A stretch of DNA of 64,000 nt from Numida meleagris (taxonomy: Eukaryota > Chordata > Aves > Galliformes > Numididae), in assembly GCF_002078875.1 (NCBI RefSeq), contig NC_034421.1, positions 7,896,365-7,960,364 on the forward strand. The letters are read 5' to 3'. Shown one piece after another: positions 12,001-23,100 of the stretch. Numbering within the stretch: position 1 is the first letter of the stretch; each line of letters opens with the position of its first letter. Below the pieces are notes generated by a model. That model was not told where the DNA came from, did not search any database, and worked only from the letters and a program-made list of their open reading frames with translations. Both the position numbers and the translations under genes were made by a program.

Positions 12001-14141
12001 TACTTGACTGAATCACCCAACTGAGCATAGCTAAGGGGAAAAATAATGAAAAATAATAATGATCTAGGGGTGAATCCTGATCATTTGATGTTCATTTTGG
12101 ACTGGCTCCCCAGTGTTTAGCTTTGTGACAGGCACTGCTAGGCATCCCTCCTGGCCGCCTGCCTCTCCTTGGTCACTGGGGCCATCCCTCATGTGCTCAC
12201 TCTCATCACAGACGATTTGATCTGAACATGGAGTTATCATTGGTACAAGTTTAATGAAGTTATTCAACAGCAGAAGTCTGTATTTTAAGAGAGAGCATTT
12301 TCAGCCCTTTCACAGGACTGGTTTTAATGCACTATCCGTGTAATTTAATCAAATAGTCTGAAAGTGACTTGGCCTCCTATCAGGTGTGCTCGCCTCCCTT
12401 AATGCAAGTTAATACATAACTCGGATAGGACACTTGACGGCTCTTCTGCCTCGTCAGAGGAATCGGGCCAGGTTATTATTTGTATTATAAACTGGAGAGA
12501 GGGAGGAAAAAAAAGGAAAAAAGACTTGAACTGCATTATGTGGGGATAGATTCCTTCATACGGAAAATACCAGCTATTTCCAATAACCCCAAATATCACT
12601 CCATGAAGTAAATCAGATTCTGCATTAGAGTTCATAAATAATCCCTATGTTAACTGGGTTGTGTGCAAGTTGGAAAGCTACCTCTCATTCTTTGCTTCTT
12701 CTAAAATTAACATAGTAAAAGAAAAGCCAACAGATTTGCAACTATTAATTCTCAGTGAGTTATAAAGAGTTTGGATCCCTGCGTACATCTATGCATGCTA
12801 CCATATATGGCGATGTTCTCCTCAATACTCGCTGTTCCACAAAAATGTAATGATAACAAATTCAAAACAAATACCTTTTAGGGACTAGCATGTCAATTGC
12901 AAATGAGATAATAAAAATCATTGTTTACATCTAAGCGAATACAGCCAGAGGACTACCATGCAGTAATGAAGTGACTGCTTAGGCAAGTGCTTTGCCCCCT
13001 GAGGTTTTGTCCTTTTGCCCTCTGTGTTAGTGGGAAATTAAGCTTTGTGGGCCTGGGAAGCCGGACCAGGCGCAGCATCCTCTTGCAAGCTGCCTGCCAG
13101 GGCCAAACTTTGAGAGAAAGAGGTGGGCTTGCCTTTACACAAGTGTATTTTAGGACAGGTTTCATTGAGAGGTATATATTGGATAGTAATGGAAAACTTC
13201 TGATTTTCCTTATATTTAAAATATCTCAAATTGCTTCTTCATTATAAACACATGTACACCTCTCCCATATCTACACACACACACACATATATGCATACAC
13301 ATTTATATACATGTGAAAGAAGCCAGATAATGTCTGGGATGACACTGAAGCTGTTTTCTATACTGCCATCTACTGTCCTCTTAACTTACTGGCAGTATTT
13401 TGTTGAAGTTAGTTGTTTCTTTATTATCCCTTTTAAAAAAGGGCATAAAAGTTGCATTTGAAATTACTTCAATTAGTCTATCGGATACGCTTCACTTCAA
13501 GTTGATTCCAAGCATATTAAAAATACACATATGCAATAGCAAGTTACTTCTGTAAAAACATTTCCATTTCCTCTCCTAGTTTGTAAGCGTTTTTCTTGTT
13601 TAAAGAACAAGCAGCTGACAGGTGAATGATGCTATCTGGTTATGCTTTCATTGAGCAGCTTAGGAAGTGTGCTGCAAAAGTTCAGCTGGTTGGTGTCTTC
13701 CATACCCAATGCTGCCCTGCAGTGTACCTGCAGCTGTCAGCACAGCACCTTGCTTGGTTTGGCCATGGCAGTGTTAGAAGTAACCCAGGACCAAGCTCGG
13801 TCTATGCATGCTTACAAATGGTCATTGCTCTAGCATATTTTAAGCAGAACCCAATTAGCAGCACAGAACTCAGGAGAAGTCATTTGAGCATCGGTGTGTC
13901 TGCTTCTATTTCTGCTTCGGGTGCTACCTGCAGGGTCGCTCACTGGAAGACTTTGCGAAGTAGCACAGTGCTCAGCTCACCACCCTGCTCCGTCCCAGCG
14001 CGGTGGCACCCAGCCCCGTCCCAGCAGAGTGTGCTGCCCCCTCCTCCCCCCCTCCCCATACTCACAGTTGTCCGAGTAGGGCAGCAGGGAGGGAACTGGA
14101 GAGTCAGGAACCTGTACAGCCACCAGCCGGGACAGTCCGAG
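2943..14141 (-). CDS. MYH11: MYH11 gene, 5' part (exons 1-3), smooth-muscle myosin heavy chain
   Basis: MYH11 encodes the heavy chain of smooth-muscle myosin II, the actin-activated ATPase motor of contractile filaments. Only the first 166 codons are here: the N-terminal SH3-like domain and the start of the motor head. Exon 1 is untranslated, exon 2 holds the start codon, and exon 3 is 157 bases and ends in phase 1, a layout typical of sarcomeric and smooth-muscle myosin genes as I recall them. Residues read as chicken gizzard myosin (start [14 protein letters not shown]). The next expected exon, a very short one encoding the DREDQSILCT region before the P-loop, was not found between 1 and 2942, so the gene continues off the left edge. 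Intron 1 is about 6.1 kb and intron 2 about 4.5 kb. CArG-type SRF sites upstream and in both introns fit smooth-muscle control. Non-muscle MYH9 and MYH10 are close relatives, but sequence and synteny favour MYH11. Confidence 0.95.
4225..4234. promoter_or_regulatory. MYH11: Perfect CArG box (SRE type) in MYH11 intron 2
   Basis: CCATATTAGG is an exact CArG box, identical to the core of the classic c-fos serum response element. TTCCTGA just before it reads as an ETS core (TCAGGAA) on the other strand, suggesting an SRF/TCF composite. A one-mismatch CArG follows at 4270-4279. Confidence 0.5.
4270..4279. promoter_or_regulatory. MYH11: CArG-like site, second of an intron 2 pair
   Basis: CTTTATATGG differs by one base from CC(A/T)6GG and lies 35 bases beyond the perfect box at 4225-4234. 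Paired CArG boxes are common in smooth-muscle enhancers. Confidence 0.35.
7585..7943 (-). CDS. MYH11: MYH11 exon 2 (first coding exon, residues 1-114)
   Basis: The acceptor TTCTTCTCAACAG precedes 17 untranslated bases and then the ATG at 7926-7924, which has A at -3 (CAAGATGT). The 342 coding bases give 114 residues ending GLIY, then donor GTAAGTAG. The region includes the SH3-like N-terminal domain (about residues 31-80, containing KKLVWVP) and the start of the motor domain ([12 protein letters not shown]). The exon ends in phase 0. It matches smooth-muscle myosin over its whole length. Confidence 0.96.
9692..9745. repeat. Inverted repeat (hairpin), 14-base perfect arms
   Basis: TTACCCACCTCACC (9695-9708) is the exact reverse complement of 9729-9742, around a 20-base loop. 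The stem extends to 17 pairs with one G-T. It is shorter than a typical miRNA precursor. Confidence 0.6.
12801..12810. promoter_or_regulatory. MYH11: Perfect palindromic CArG box in MYH11 intron 1
   Basis: CCATATATGG is an exact, self-complementary CC(A/T)6GG SRF site about 1.3 kb downstream of the inferred transcription start. Rodent MYH11 needs an intronic CArG box about 1.6 kb into intron 1 for full smooth-muscle expression, so this is a good positional counterpart. Occupancy is not shown by sequence. Confidence 0.6.
13272..13312. repeat. CA / TA alternating microsatellite
   Basis: About seven CA units run into TATATGCATA and further alternating purine-pyrimidine steps. Such runs are variable in length and can adopt Z-DNA. 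It lies in MYH11 intron 1. Confidence 0.75.
14066..14141 (-). other. MYH11: MYH11 exon 1 (5' UTR, noncoding)
   Basis: On the minus strand a TATATA box (14171-14166) is followed about 25-30 bases later by the likely start near 14141. A strong donor, CAACT|GTGAGTATGG, follows with the exon ending at 14066. The exon has no ATG that opens a useful frame. It supplies the leader that is spliced to exon 2 at 7943. The transcription start is inferred from TATA spacing and could be off by several bases. Confidence 0.7.
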
Positions 14142-14165
14142 TCCTCGCAGCCTTCACTGCCTCCC

Positions 14166-14171
14166 TATATA
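14166..14171 (-). promoter_or_regulatory. MYH11: MYH11 TATA box
   Basis: TATATA lies in the minus-strand context CCTCTATATAGGGAGG, about 100 bases before the exon 1 donor. A GGGCCCCTCCCCAC block just upstream (about 14190-14205) is a probable Sp1-type site. CCTCCC elements near the TATA are known for mammalian MYH11 promoters. The box also differs by one base from a CArG element. Confidence 0.65.
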
Positions 14172-15104
14172 GAGGAGGAGAATCTTGTCAGTGGGGAGGG
14201 GCCCTGCAAACCACGTCCTGCTGGAAAATCCTCCCAGTACCTGGGTTAAAACACCCGGCCTCAGACAGGCAGCTCAATGCCAGCAGGGCCCAGCCCCAGG
14301 CCGCTACCCTTGCCCCCAGCTGCCCTTCAGCAAAGCAAACTGGGTCTGGAATCCCTTGCTTTTGGGAAGGCCTCAAGGGGTGCCCTCAGGTTCAGAGCTT
14401 TTGCTTCTTCCTGGAGGTGCAACTCTTTGGCCAAGCAAATGGACATTTTAACTCCTTCCTGCCTTGGCAGTATCCTCACCCCTCTGCCCTGCCAAAGGCA
14501 AGGGGCAGACCTTGGTCCTTCGGGGCACGGGGGGCTCCCACCCACCTCAGTGCCTTTTCTTGGAGCTGGGATAAGTTCTGAGTGGAGGGACTGCTTGGTG
14601 TGTGTGGGGGGGTGGCAGTGGTGTTCCTGACATAGCAAGGGGTGGCTGGGGGGTGGTTCTGGGGTCTCCACGTGTTTGCCTGACACTGGGCGCCAGGGGC
14701 TGATGTCAGCCTCCTTCGCCCCTGGGGAGCTGTTTCCCAGCTCTCCAGCAGATTTGCCACGGTTTCTCTTGCCAGCCAGCACCTAGCAAAATTTCCAAGA
14801 AAGCATCATAAATACATTTTCATATATAAGAAATACCTCCCTCTGTCCATAAATGGAAGAAGAGAAGTGATAAATAGCTGAGGGGGAACAGCCGTGGGGA
14901 TGTGGTAGAAAGAGTGGGCAGCAGCACTGTGTGTGGGGGGGAGAGGAGGACAGGGAGTGTGGAACCAGCCCTGGGGCTGGAGAGGGATCTGCTCCTTGTC
15001 AAACCTCCCTCACAGCCCTGAAACCTTCAGTCCCTGGCTGTCCCCCCTCCTCCTGCCATGAGTAGCCAACAGCCTTGTGCAGAGAGACCTGGGGATGGAG
15101 ACAT

Positions 15105-15114
15105 CCCAAAAAGG
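15105..15114 (-). promoter_or_regulatory. MYH11: CArG-like SRF site upstream of MYH11
   Basis: Minus-strand CCTTTTTGGG lies about 0.97 kb upstream of the inferred MYH11 start. It differs by one base from CC(A/T)6GG. Mammalian MYH11 promoters carry two essential CArG boxes about 1.1-1.2 kb upstream, so type and spacing agree. Function is inferred. Confidence 0.5.
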
Positions 15115-15191
15115 GAAAGCTAGGATCCTCTAGGAATTCCCATCAACATGCCAAAAACAAAATACCGAAACATCCCCCTCTCAGCAACAGA

Positions 15192-15201
15192 CTAAATATG
15201 G
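15192..15201 (-). promoter_or_regulatory. MYH11: Second CArG-like site upstream of MYH11
   Basis: Minus-strand CCATATTTAG is one base from CC(A/T)6GG and lies about 80 bases beyond the first site. The pair resembles the paired CArG1/CArG2 arrangement of mammalian MYH11 promoters. Confidence 0.45.
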
Positions 15202-18200
15202 TGTATACCCAAAGGATCAGAGCATGGTCCTGGCTGAAATAATTTCTCCTGACATCAACAATCGTGTCTAAAAAATATGCTCTGCTGGGGAAAATGGATG
15301 AGACTCATGTTGGTCTTGGCATCGTAGGAGAATACCTATGCGGGGAGGCTGGGCTGAAAACCTCCAGTGTAAGCACCGGTGCCTGCAGGTGTAAGGGACC
15401 GTATGGACCATCAGACCCTGCTTCCAGCACTGGACAGTGATGAGCAGATCTGGGCAAACAGGAGAGAGTGGAAGAGCATCAGGGCTCCTTCCCCATCACA
15501 TTGCAGAAATTCTAGCTATAGACATTATAAGAAGCTGGAGGAGACTCCATTTACTCAGCCAGCCTTTTTGGAATGCATGAAAGTGGAGGGTCTGCCTCAG
15601 GGGGTGGGGACTGCACTGCACTGCAGTCCAGCAAAGCCCTGTCCAGATCAGACTCGCGTGTGCGTGACCAGGTTGGAAGGAAGCAAGTGGAAATGATATC
15701 CAGACGTCAATCCACGAAGCTCACCCTTGTTAGCAGAAAGCTCCTCCCTGTGAATTCACCCTATTCATTTTGCAGTTTCTCTGTTGCAAGCTTAGCTTTT
15801 AAATAGGAACGTAATGAACAGAAAATACTGAAATGCGAGGGGATCCTCTGAAAAGCATGATCATTTTGGCATTCATCACAGTTATTCTAAGAAGCTTCTT
15901 GTAAACCTACCCAGCTGTTTCACAAAACCAGATGCATTTTAATAGTAGCTTAAAAAGGAGTGGAAATTATGCCTGCTGGTTCGCAAACCACTGCATGTGC
16001 ACATGCAGGCTTGCTGCCCAAGTAGTGTGTTTAAAGAGGCAGCGGTGGGGAGTGATATATGACGTGACATTAAACCGAGCTGGAAAGTTTAAAAAAATAC
16101 TCCTGCTGTGCCTGAAACAGTTGCACTTTTGAGCCGTGTGGGGTAGGAAGTGATAAGCGTAAGCCTGGTTCCAACCTTCTCTTACAAGTCAGGGTAAGAA
16201 TACACACACTAACAAAATAGCCTGGTTGCAGTTTCCCTGGTGCTGCGGTACTTTTGAAACCAAAGGTGCATCAGACTGAAAGCTGTGGAGTCCCAGTGGA
16301 CAGTGTTTTTGTTACCACAAAATAAGCTTTATTTAACCCCATTTTTTAAATTTACTTTTCTAGAAATAATAAAGCCCATCCGTAAATTATCTCCTTCCAA
16401 ATCTGCACAGTAAATATTGTACTTGGAAAAAAAGAGGGCTTCAGAAGGAAGTAAATGGGCTTTCAGCTGCCTAACCACTGTGAAACCTGAATCCCAGGGA
16501 GGAGAAAAGCATCATGGTGATAAGTTAGGTTCTTAAATAATGTGTGTCAGGCAAGCAAATTTTTTGTTTAGAAATTACTTAAAAATCAACTGTATTTCTC
16601 TATGCTGGCGTGCAAGTGGAACTAGGGAGAGTAGTGTTTTTGTATGCATCCAAACCAGAACAGTTAATGACACGAGGAGTCTGACACGGCCAAGGAGTCA
16701 GGAACTGCTCAGGGGTAAATGTGCTTAATGCTGGACTCAGGTCAAGCGAAGTGTGTGAGGCAGAGAGGTCAATTCTTCGTCAGCAGGACACCAGCTGCTA
16801 CTGAAAGGGCATCTTTTAAGGAGTGAGCAAGTATTTTTGATTTTTTTCTTCCTAAACATAATCACCAAATGGTAATCGCTCCTCCGGAAAACCAATCTAC
16901 TAATACCAAGATTCAGCTTGATACAGAGCGTGCTCAGGAAGGAAAGTGCAACCGAATCCCCAGGGCTTGTTGATAAAACTTACAAAAAATGTTCCACCAT
17001 GCATGACAGAAACTAACCCCTCTGAAATAGCACTGTGGAGTATGCACACATAGTTTCCTCTAAATTTAGGGGACAGCAAAAATTTGGTTCTAAAGAATTT
17101 TTTGGAAACTCGTGGGTCAAGTTGTTCCAACGCGCTTTCCAGATCTGATATCCACAGCAAACCGCGCAGGCTCCTTGTCACCTTCACTTCTGATATCACA
17201 CTCAGACGAAGAACAGCCTCTTTTAATGTAACTCCCATGCCTAGCAGTCTCACTTACACTGTTCTATCTCCGATAAAATTCAGAAATGCATTCTGCTCAC
17301 TGAAAATGTGGAACCTCTAAGTCCTTGTATCTTTTTCTCGTTTTCTGGTATCAGTAGGAATAAGGGCAGTTAGTGCAAGACGTTAGTCTGTAATTTAGCA
17401 AGACAGAACTTCTTAAGTTGTTTGAGAAAATGTTTTTTGTTTGCTCACCTAGAAGGAAATTTCATCTAAAATCCAAAGCTGCAACTCAAGGACTGTGAAT
17501 TACTTTCATTCAAATACTGGCCTAGCTTAGTTGAAACCTCTAAGGAATGGTTTTCTGCAAGTGCAAGCACAGAATTTGCACCTCTTAAGCAAGTAAAGGC
17601 AGACCGGCATTCACAGAACTCGCTGCATGTCCACATCTTGAAAGATGCCCTCATATTCCACGTACTCTCAGGATAAATGATAGACATTAATAATTAGGGC
17701 AGCATATTCTCACAGACATATTTCAAAGCTTCGTTATACAAATAAATGCCATGGAAAATACACTTCAATTTGATTTTAATTTGCTTGTACGACTCTGCTT
17801 TAAAATAAGACTGTTCCAAAACTCCACATCTGTAATGTGATGGTATTAAGATAATTAGGTGAAGTGCACGTTGCACAACAGAGCGGACACACCAAGTCCT
17901 GTACCAGCACAGAATCTTGACAATGGACGGAAGCTGCAGTTCCCAAAGAAAATGGTCTTCAGTTTTCTATCTTAAACAAATTTCTACTCTGATTTCAGAT
18001 ATACACCTTTACCTCAAAGCTTACTGAAGCACGCCCTTGTAACAACCTCTGCTTTCATGGCTGTGGAGACAAAGAGCATGCTGATCTCTTTACTGGGGAA
18101 GGTCAAGTACCAAATTTCCCCTTATCTTCTTTCATGAGAACAAAAATTGTATTTAATTTCAGATGCTAAAATTCCAGGGAGCTCCACGGCACCTGAGCAG

Positions 18201-19798
18201 CTTCTGTATGATCTGTGATGGGAAGACAGAAAGCAGACACAGCGGCTTTGGTTACCCTGGAAGATTTGCATAGCACAGAGGGTTGTGGCTTCTGTTTTCC
18301 AGCAGAGCCTTTTCCTTGCCCTTGAAAAGACAATTCACATTCCAAACACATGTAACAGTTTAACCCACTAAATTATGAGAAACATAAAAATAGGTTATGG
18401 ACAAACACTTAACCTCTGGAAAACCAAAGTTCAAAATTCAGGAGTTTCTATGGCTAGAGCAATCATATCCATGCTCTTTAAAGTTTGTTTCTGCAAGTTT
18501 CCACAGAGGCACTTTCAACTTATTCCAAAATGAAAGTCATTTGTAAATAACAGCTTAAAGACTATTTCTGTGCTGTACTATTAGACAAAAATGAAGAGAT
18601 AGAACAGTGATTTGCACCAGTGTGGCAGGAAAGAGCTGCAGCAGCAAGGCAGCTTCCCACGACAGGTAGGTTTTAAAACATATGGCTCTTCATCTAAGTG
18701 GTTGAACATGCTAGTGGTGGTAACACAGCAAACATTGAGGGCATACCCTCATGAAGCAAGCATAAATTTGCTTGCTTCACCCAACAGTCAGTTATAATTG
18801 ATGCAAGGCTACCAAAGACCAAAAGATGGATTTGATTACAATAAATTTGCACACATGTCCTCTCCTCTTGGAAACAGTCCTGAGATACTTATTTATAAAG
18901 AAGCAAATGGGGAGCTGTCAGCATTGCCAGTCACACAAAGGGGATGAGCTCACTGCTGAGGCTTGAAATGGGTAAAAGCAGCTTCCCCTTTAAAGCCATA
19001 GCTGTTCTCTGCAATTTCACATTAAAGTAGAGCCTAGGCTGCTTATTAAAATAAAAAAAATACCAACAATGCTAACTGGGTCAAATCAAGACTAAGGGAA
19101 AGCATCGCAGAGACTGTACAACTCTGGGTCCTTTCATTACAATTTGCAAACTGTACATTATCTTCCTTCTCTTTTTTACATTTACTGCACCACTTATTTA
19201 ACAATTACACTAAACTACTTTCAGTACCACCGGAAACATTAACATGTATAAATTTGTTAAAAAGAGGAAAATAGGTTACAAGGTATTTCTTTTTTATGTA
19301 CCACTACAAGGTCTACTTCTATCAGTAAAAACATCCAAATATTTCAGCTAAAAAAAAGTTCTGGGAATCAGTAATTTACTTTCAACTTCATTTTTAACTC
19401 TTCCTGCCTTTACTTTCATGTCATTTGGGAAAAAAAAACAGAAGTTCCTCCCCCATCCCATATACTTAGTGTTACACTGTACAATTTATAGCAACTCCAG
19501 ATGGAAAAGACTTACCCTTGTTTGTTTGCTGGCATAAAGATAAATATAGTCCTTGTATCCGGAGAATTAAAAACAACCATTAAAAACAACCAGTCCAACC
19601 AAAGGACTTCAATTTTCTTTTCAAATTTATTTTCCCATACTTATCTAAGAGTAGCAGCTGCTTGTTCTTAATGAAAAATCGTTCAAAATTATTTCAAATA
19701 CCAAACACAATAAAACTGACAAAAAATATTCAGACACCAGAAAAGGCACATGAAGACATACAAATAAAAGCGCAGAAATTATAAATATCTAGTAAATT

Positions 19799-19804
19799 TT
19801 TATT
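19799..19804 (-). terminator. CEP20: Candidate CEP20 polyadenylation signal
   Basis: Minus-strand AATAAA lies about 285 bases after the CEP20 stop codon. Another AATAAA lies at 19631-19626. Which one is used, or whether a later one is, cannot be told from sequence. Confidence 0.35.
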
Positions 19805-20086
19805 TTAAAAAATAAAAATATTTTTAGGCCTTATTCTAGACACGGGCTTGACTAATCTGATTTATATACAGTTTTCCTTCTGTCAGCACTGGAGGAAGCA
19901 TGCCTTTTGGCTAACATTTTTTCACTGGCAGTAGGAATCACCCACTCTTCCTGTCTCATGGGTAGCTCTAACAAATGGAAATGGTCCCACTGGACACGAT
20001 GGAGAAATTTACGTAATGAAGAATTTTATAAATTAACTCTCCAAGAGCTTTACAGGATAAATGAATGTATAAAAGACATCATCGCA

Positions 20087-20163
20087 TCATCTCTTTATAC
20101 TTTGTAGAACAAGAGGCTCTTCAATGCTCGTGCCAGCCATCCTTCCTGGTTCCGGAATTCTAT
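20087..20163 (-). CDS. CEP20: CEP20 exon 5 (terminal, residues 151-175 and stop)
   Basis: Acceptor TATTTTTAG is followed by 77 coding bases encoding DRIPEPGRMAGTSIEEPLVL..., then TGA at 20089-20087. The SIEEP stretch aligns with the human TNIEDLHV tail. The acceptor follows an almost pure A/T low-complexity tract instead of a normal pyrimidine tract. Confidence 0.9.
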
Positions 20164-23100
20164 CTAAAAATAAAATATATAACAAATAATATAATTATTA
20201 ATTATATAATAATATAATAATTAATTATTATAATTATATTATAATTATATTAATAATTAAATAATAAAATAATATAAAATAAAATGTAATAAATCTTTTC
20301 ACACATTTGGAGAGCCAAAGATGCAAGTGTTATTAAGAACTTTGATACAGAATATCACCATAGCAAGCTCAGACAATTTTACAAACATGTTTCTTCATGT
20401 AACTGCACGACCAAAGATTCAATCTTAGATTGCTTCAGCCCAGCTCTGTGAAGTCAGTTAACAGACACATCTAACTGCACAACTTGTATTGAGATCCCTG
20501 TTCTGTGTGCCAGTTGAATATTCATTCAACAACATAAGCAAGAAAGCCAGTTTCTAATAGGAAAAGCAAGAGAGATGTTAAATATGAGACAGTGAAGGCT
20601 CAGTATATGAACGGACTTGATTACCATAGTGCATACCCTAATTAAAGTAGCTAGGTAGTATTTTAAAACCACTGCCTTCAGGTCTCCACTGGTATATTCC
20701 ATAAACTCATGCAGAAAGTAACAGCTTACAACTCTACTTTTCTATTTTTCTTTAGTTCAAAGAGTAATGTGCTGTCATGTCTTACAATTAATCCTGAGGC
20801 TTTTAACTAACTCTAAGCAATTAAATCCCTATGTGATACATTGTATTGGGGTTCACAGGGCAAGGTGACTGTGCAGATTCAGTTTCAGAACTGAGACAAT
20901 TAGTTACACATTTAAAAAAAACAACAAAACAAACACTTATTTAATAGTGATTTAATAAAAAAGGAGAGAGAAATTTCTGATAGTAATGAGAATCTTCTAA
21001 CAAAAAGATCAGTTTTCCCAGCTTTGGTACTGACATTTTACTTCTGCAGCCCCCTCTACTGGCAGAAGGGCAACGACATCGTGTTCATCAATGAACTATT
21101 AAGAACAGCTGCTTATTCAGTACTTCCCTCATACTTCTTAGATACTGTAATAATATCTCAGACCTCAGATTTTTTCAAATTTCTGGATACAAAAGGGATA
21201 GGTGGTAGTAATATTATGATAGTGTTAAAATCCCACAGAGCAAAAGGTGAAGCAATATGCCAAGCAGACTCCTCAAAGGGGAAAATAAAAGACCAATAAT
21301 TCCTTTCATTCTGTAGCTTAGGCAGTTATTAATAGTAACCAGGCAGAGAACAAAAAGGGAAATAAGATTTAGCAGTATCCTATAGGTCAGTGAAGTTGGA
21401 GCTTAAGTTTCTGCAGTCAGTGAGATGTGAATTAGATCCTCAGAAAAGATTTATGCCCATACCCAGAACTGGCAGCTCAAACACGAAGAATGTTCTAGAG
21501 AAATTACTAGAACAGATGAGAAACAGAGAGACATTGCCACTATTTAATATATCTGACTAAGAATTTGTGTTAAAATTTCTGTTTTAAATTGGCAGTGTAA
21601 TGAGACTGTCTCTAGCTGACCCATTCCAGATCTGTAACTGTGTAAGGAAGTACGGTTTGGCCCAGCTTAACTTTTATGAAAATGGGAAAACAATTCATTA
21701 GGTGACTTTTCTGATAGTGAAAATTGAGATATCAATATATTCTGGACTCTACCAGCAACTGCAGCAGTAAATCTTGTTTCTAAAAGCATAAATGGCATGT
21801 CAGATATTCTGCCATCTACTAATTAGCACAACTGTCCAAATTTAAATGAGTTTTCAGCTTTTTACAGTCCAAAAGAATTAACGGAATAAAGCTAAATAAT
21901 TTGTTTTTTTCTGCTTCCCTTTAGTAACTAACAGATAGCTGCAGCTACCACAAGATAACAAGAGCTTCACAGTACCTTTTACACTGCTGAAAAATTACAC
22001 AAATTTTGCTGTCCCTAATTTTTAAAAATGTCCGCCTTCTAAATAAAATATCCATTCCAATAAAAGATCCATCTATCTTTCCATTTCTGAGGGCAATCAG
22101 ATTTGTATGCTGTGCATAGCATTAGCACACCAACAGAAGAGAAGCAGACCTAAGAACTTGTCTAAGTTGGACACTTATTTAAATAAAGAACATAAAGAGG
22201 TAGCTTTAAGTTAGATATAGTAGGACTTTTCCTAAATTAACACATGGGCAACCGGGATGGTCAGGTCACACAGTTTAATGCTATTTTGAAGTATAAACAA
22301 TGTCCTACTGAAGAATTTTTTCTGTAACAAAGGTTTCTGTACAAAACATTCCATGCACAGAAAAGGAGGTACCCTGTGTTCACTCACATGCTTATGCAGC
22401 TATCAGCAAATCTAGCTCATAGAAAATCTAGTCGCAAACAAAACTTCTGCAAAAATGACCCTATACCCACACCCACCTTTTTGATTCCTCTCAGTAGATA
22501 GTTTGACAAGGTTCTGCCTTGGATAATTCAGCAAAGACACCTTTGGAAGAGTACTCTGGGTACCTTCTTCTTTACCACGATGTAAGAAATGTGATATAAT
22601 TCCATACAAGAGAGGTCTGCTCAAGACAGAAACCACAAAAGCCATCTATATTAAGTACTGAGCATTTAAAAAAAAAAAAAAAAGAAAAACACCTTCTCAA
22701 AGTTCTTACACCTTAATGCTCACTTCTAAAGATTGTTCAGATGCCTTCAGAGTAATTACTTAAAATTCATTATGCCAAATGCAATTGTATAAATAAGCAC
22801 AGGCATAAGCCACCCCTAAAGGCCACCCCTCTCCCCAAAGCTTGCACTAAGAGATGTTCTCAACTGAACTCCAGATCACTAATAAGTGAAGAACCAGAGC
22901 ATACCAAGCACTATTACAGAGCCACCCTCCCACTCATGCTAATTAAACATGTGACCAGTGGGCTACAGGACTGAGCACCACCACATATCCCAAACTAGAT
23001 TTTTATTAAGCATGAGTCAGATTCTGTGGGCCCAAGCTACAGAGCATCACTAAACATGTTCAAACCCGCTTCTGTACCCTAGCCAACAAACCTAGTTGCA

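Larger units (their letters stand above)
7944..14065. other. MYH11: MYH11 intron 1
   Basis: A 6.1 kb first intron between the untranslated leader exon and the start-codon exon. It holds the perfect CArG box at 12801, a CA/TA low-complexity run at 13272-13312, a hairpin at 9692-9745 and a CTCF-like match at 13361-13379. Frames such as 9027-9497 on the plus strand have no recognisable domain and are taken as chance. Confidence 0.7.
14172..20086. other. Intergenic MYH11-CEP20, including MYH11 upstream region and CEP20 3' UTR
   Basis: 14.2-15.1 kb is GC-rich and holds the MYH11 upstream region with its CArG-like sites. From about 15.8 kb to 19.6 kb the sequence is ordinary A/T-rich single-copy DNA with no exon, RNA gene or mobile element that I can support. 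The right end is the CEP20 3' UTR, read on the minus strand; its far end is uncertain. Confidence 0.6.
20164..22476. other. CEP20: CEP20 intron 4
   Basis: A 2.3 kb intron. Its left end is an A/T-only low-complexity block, and a CTCF-like motif lies at 21047-21065. No mobile element is recognised. Confidence 0.75.

Noticed and set aside
13626..14249. 207-codon open frame on the plus strand
   Set aside because: It lies across the MYH11 promoter and exon 1 on the opposite strand, has no recognisable domain, and sits in stop-poor GC-rich sequence.
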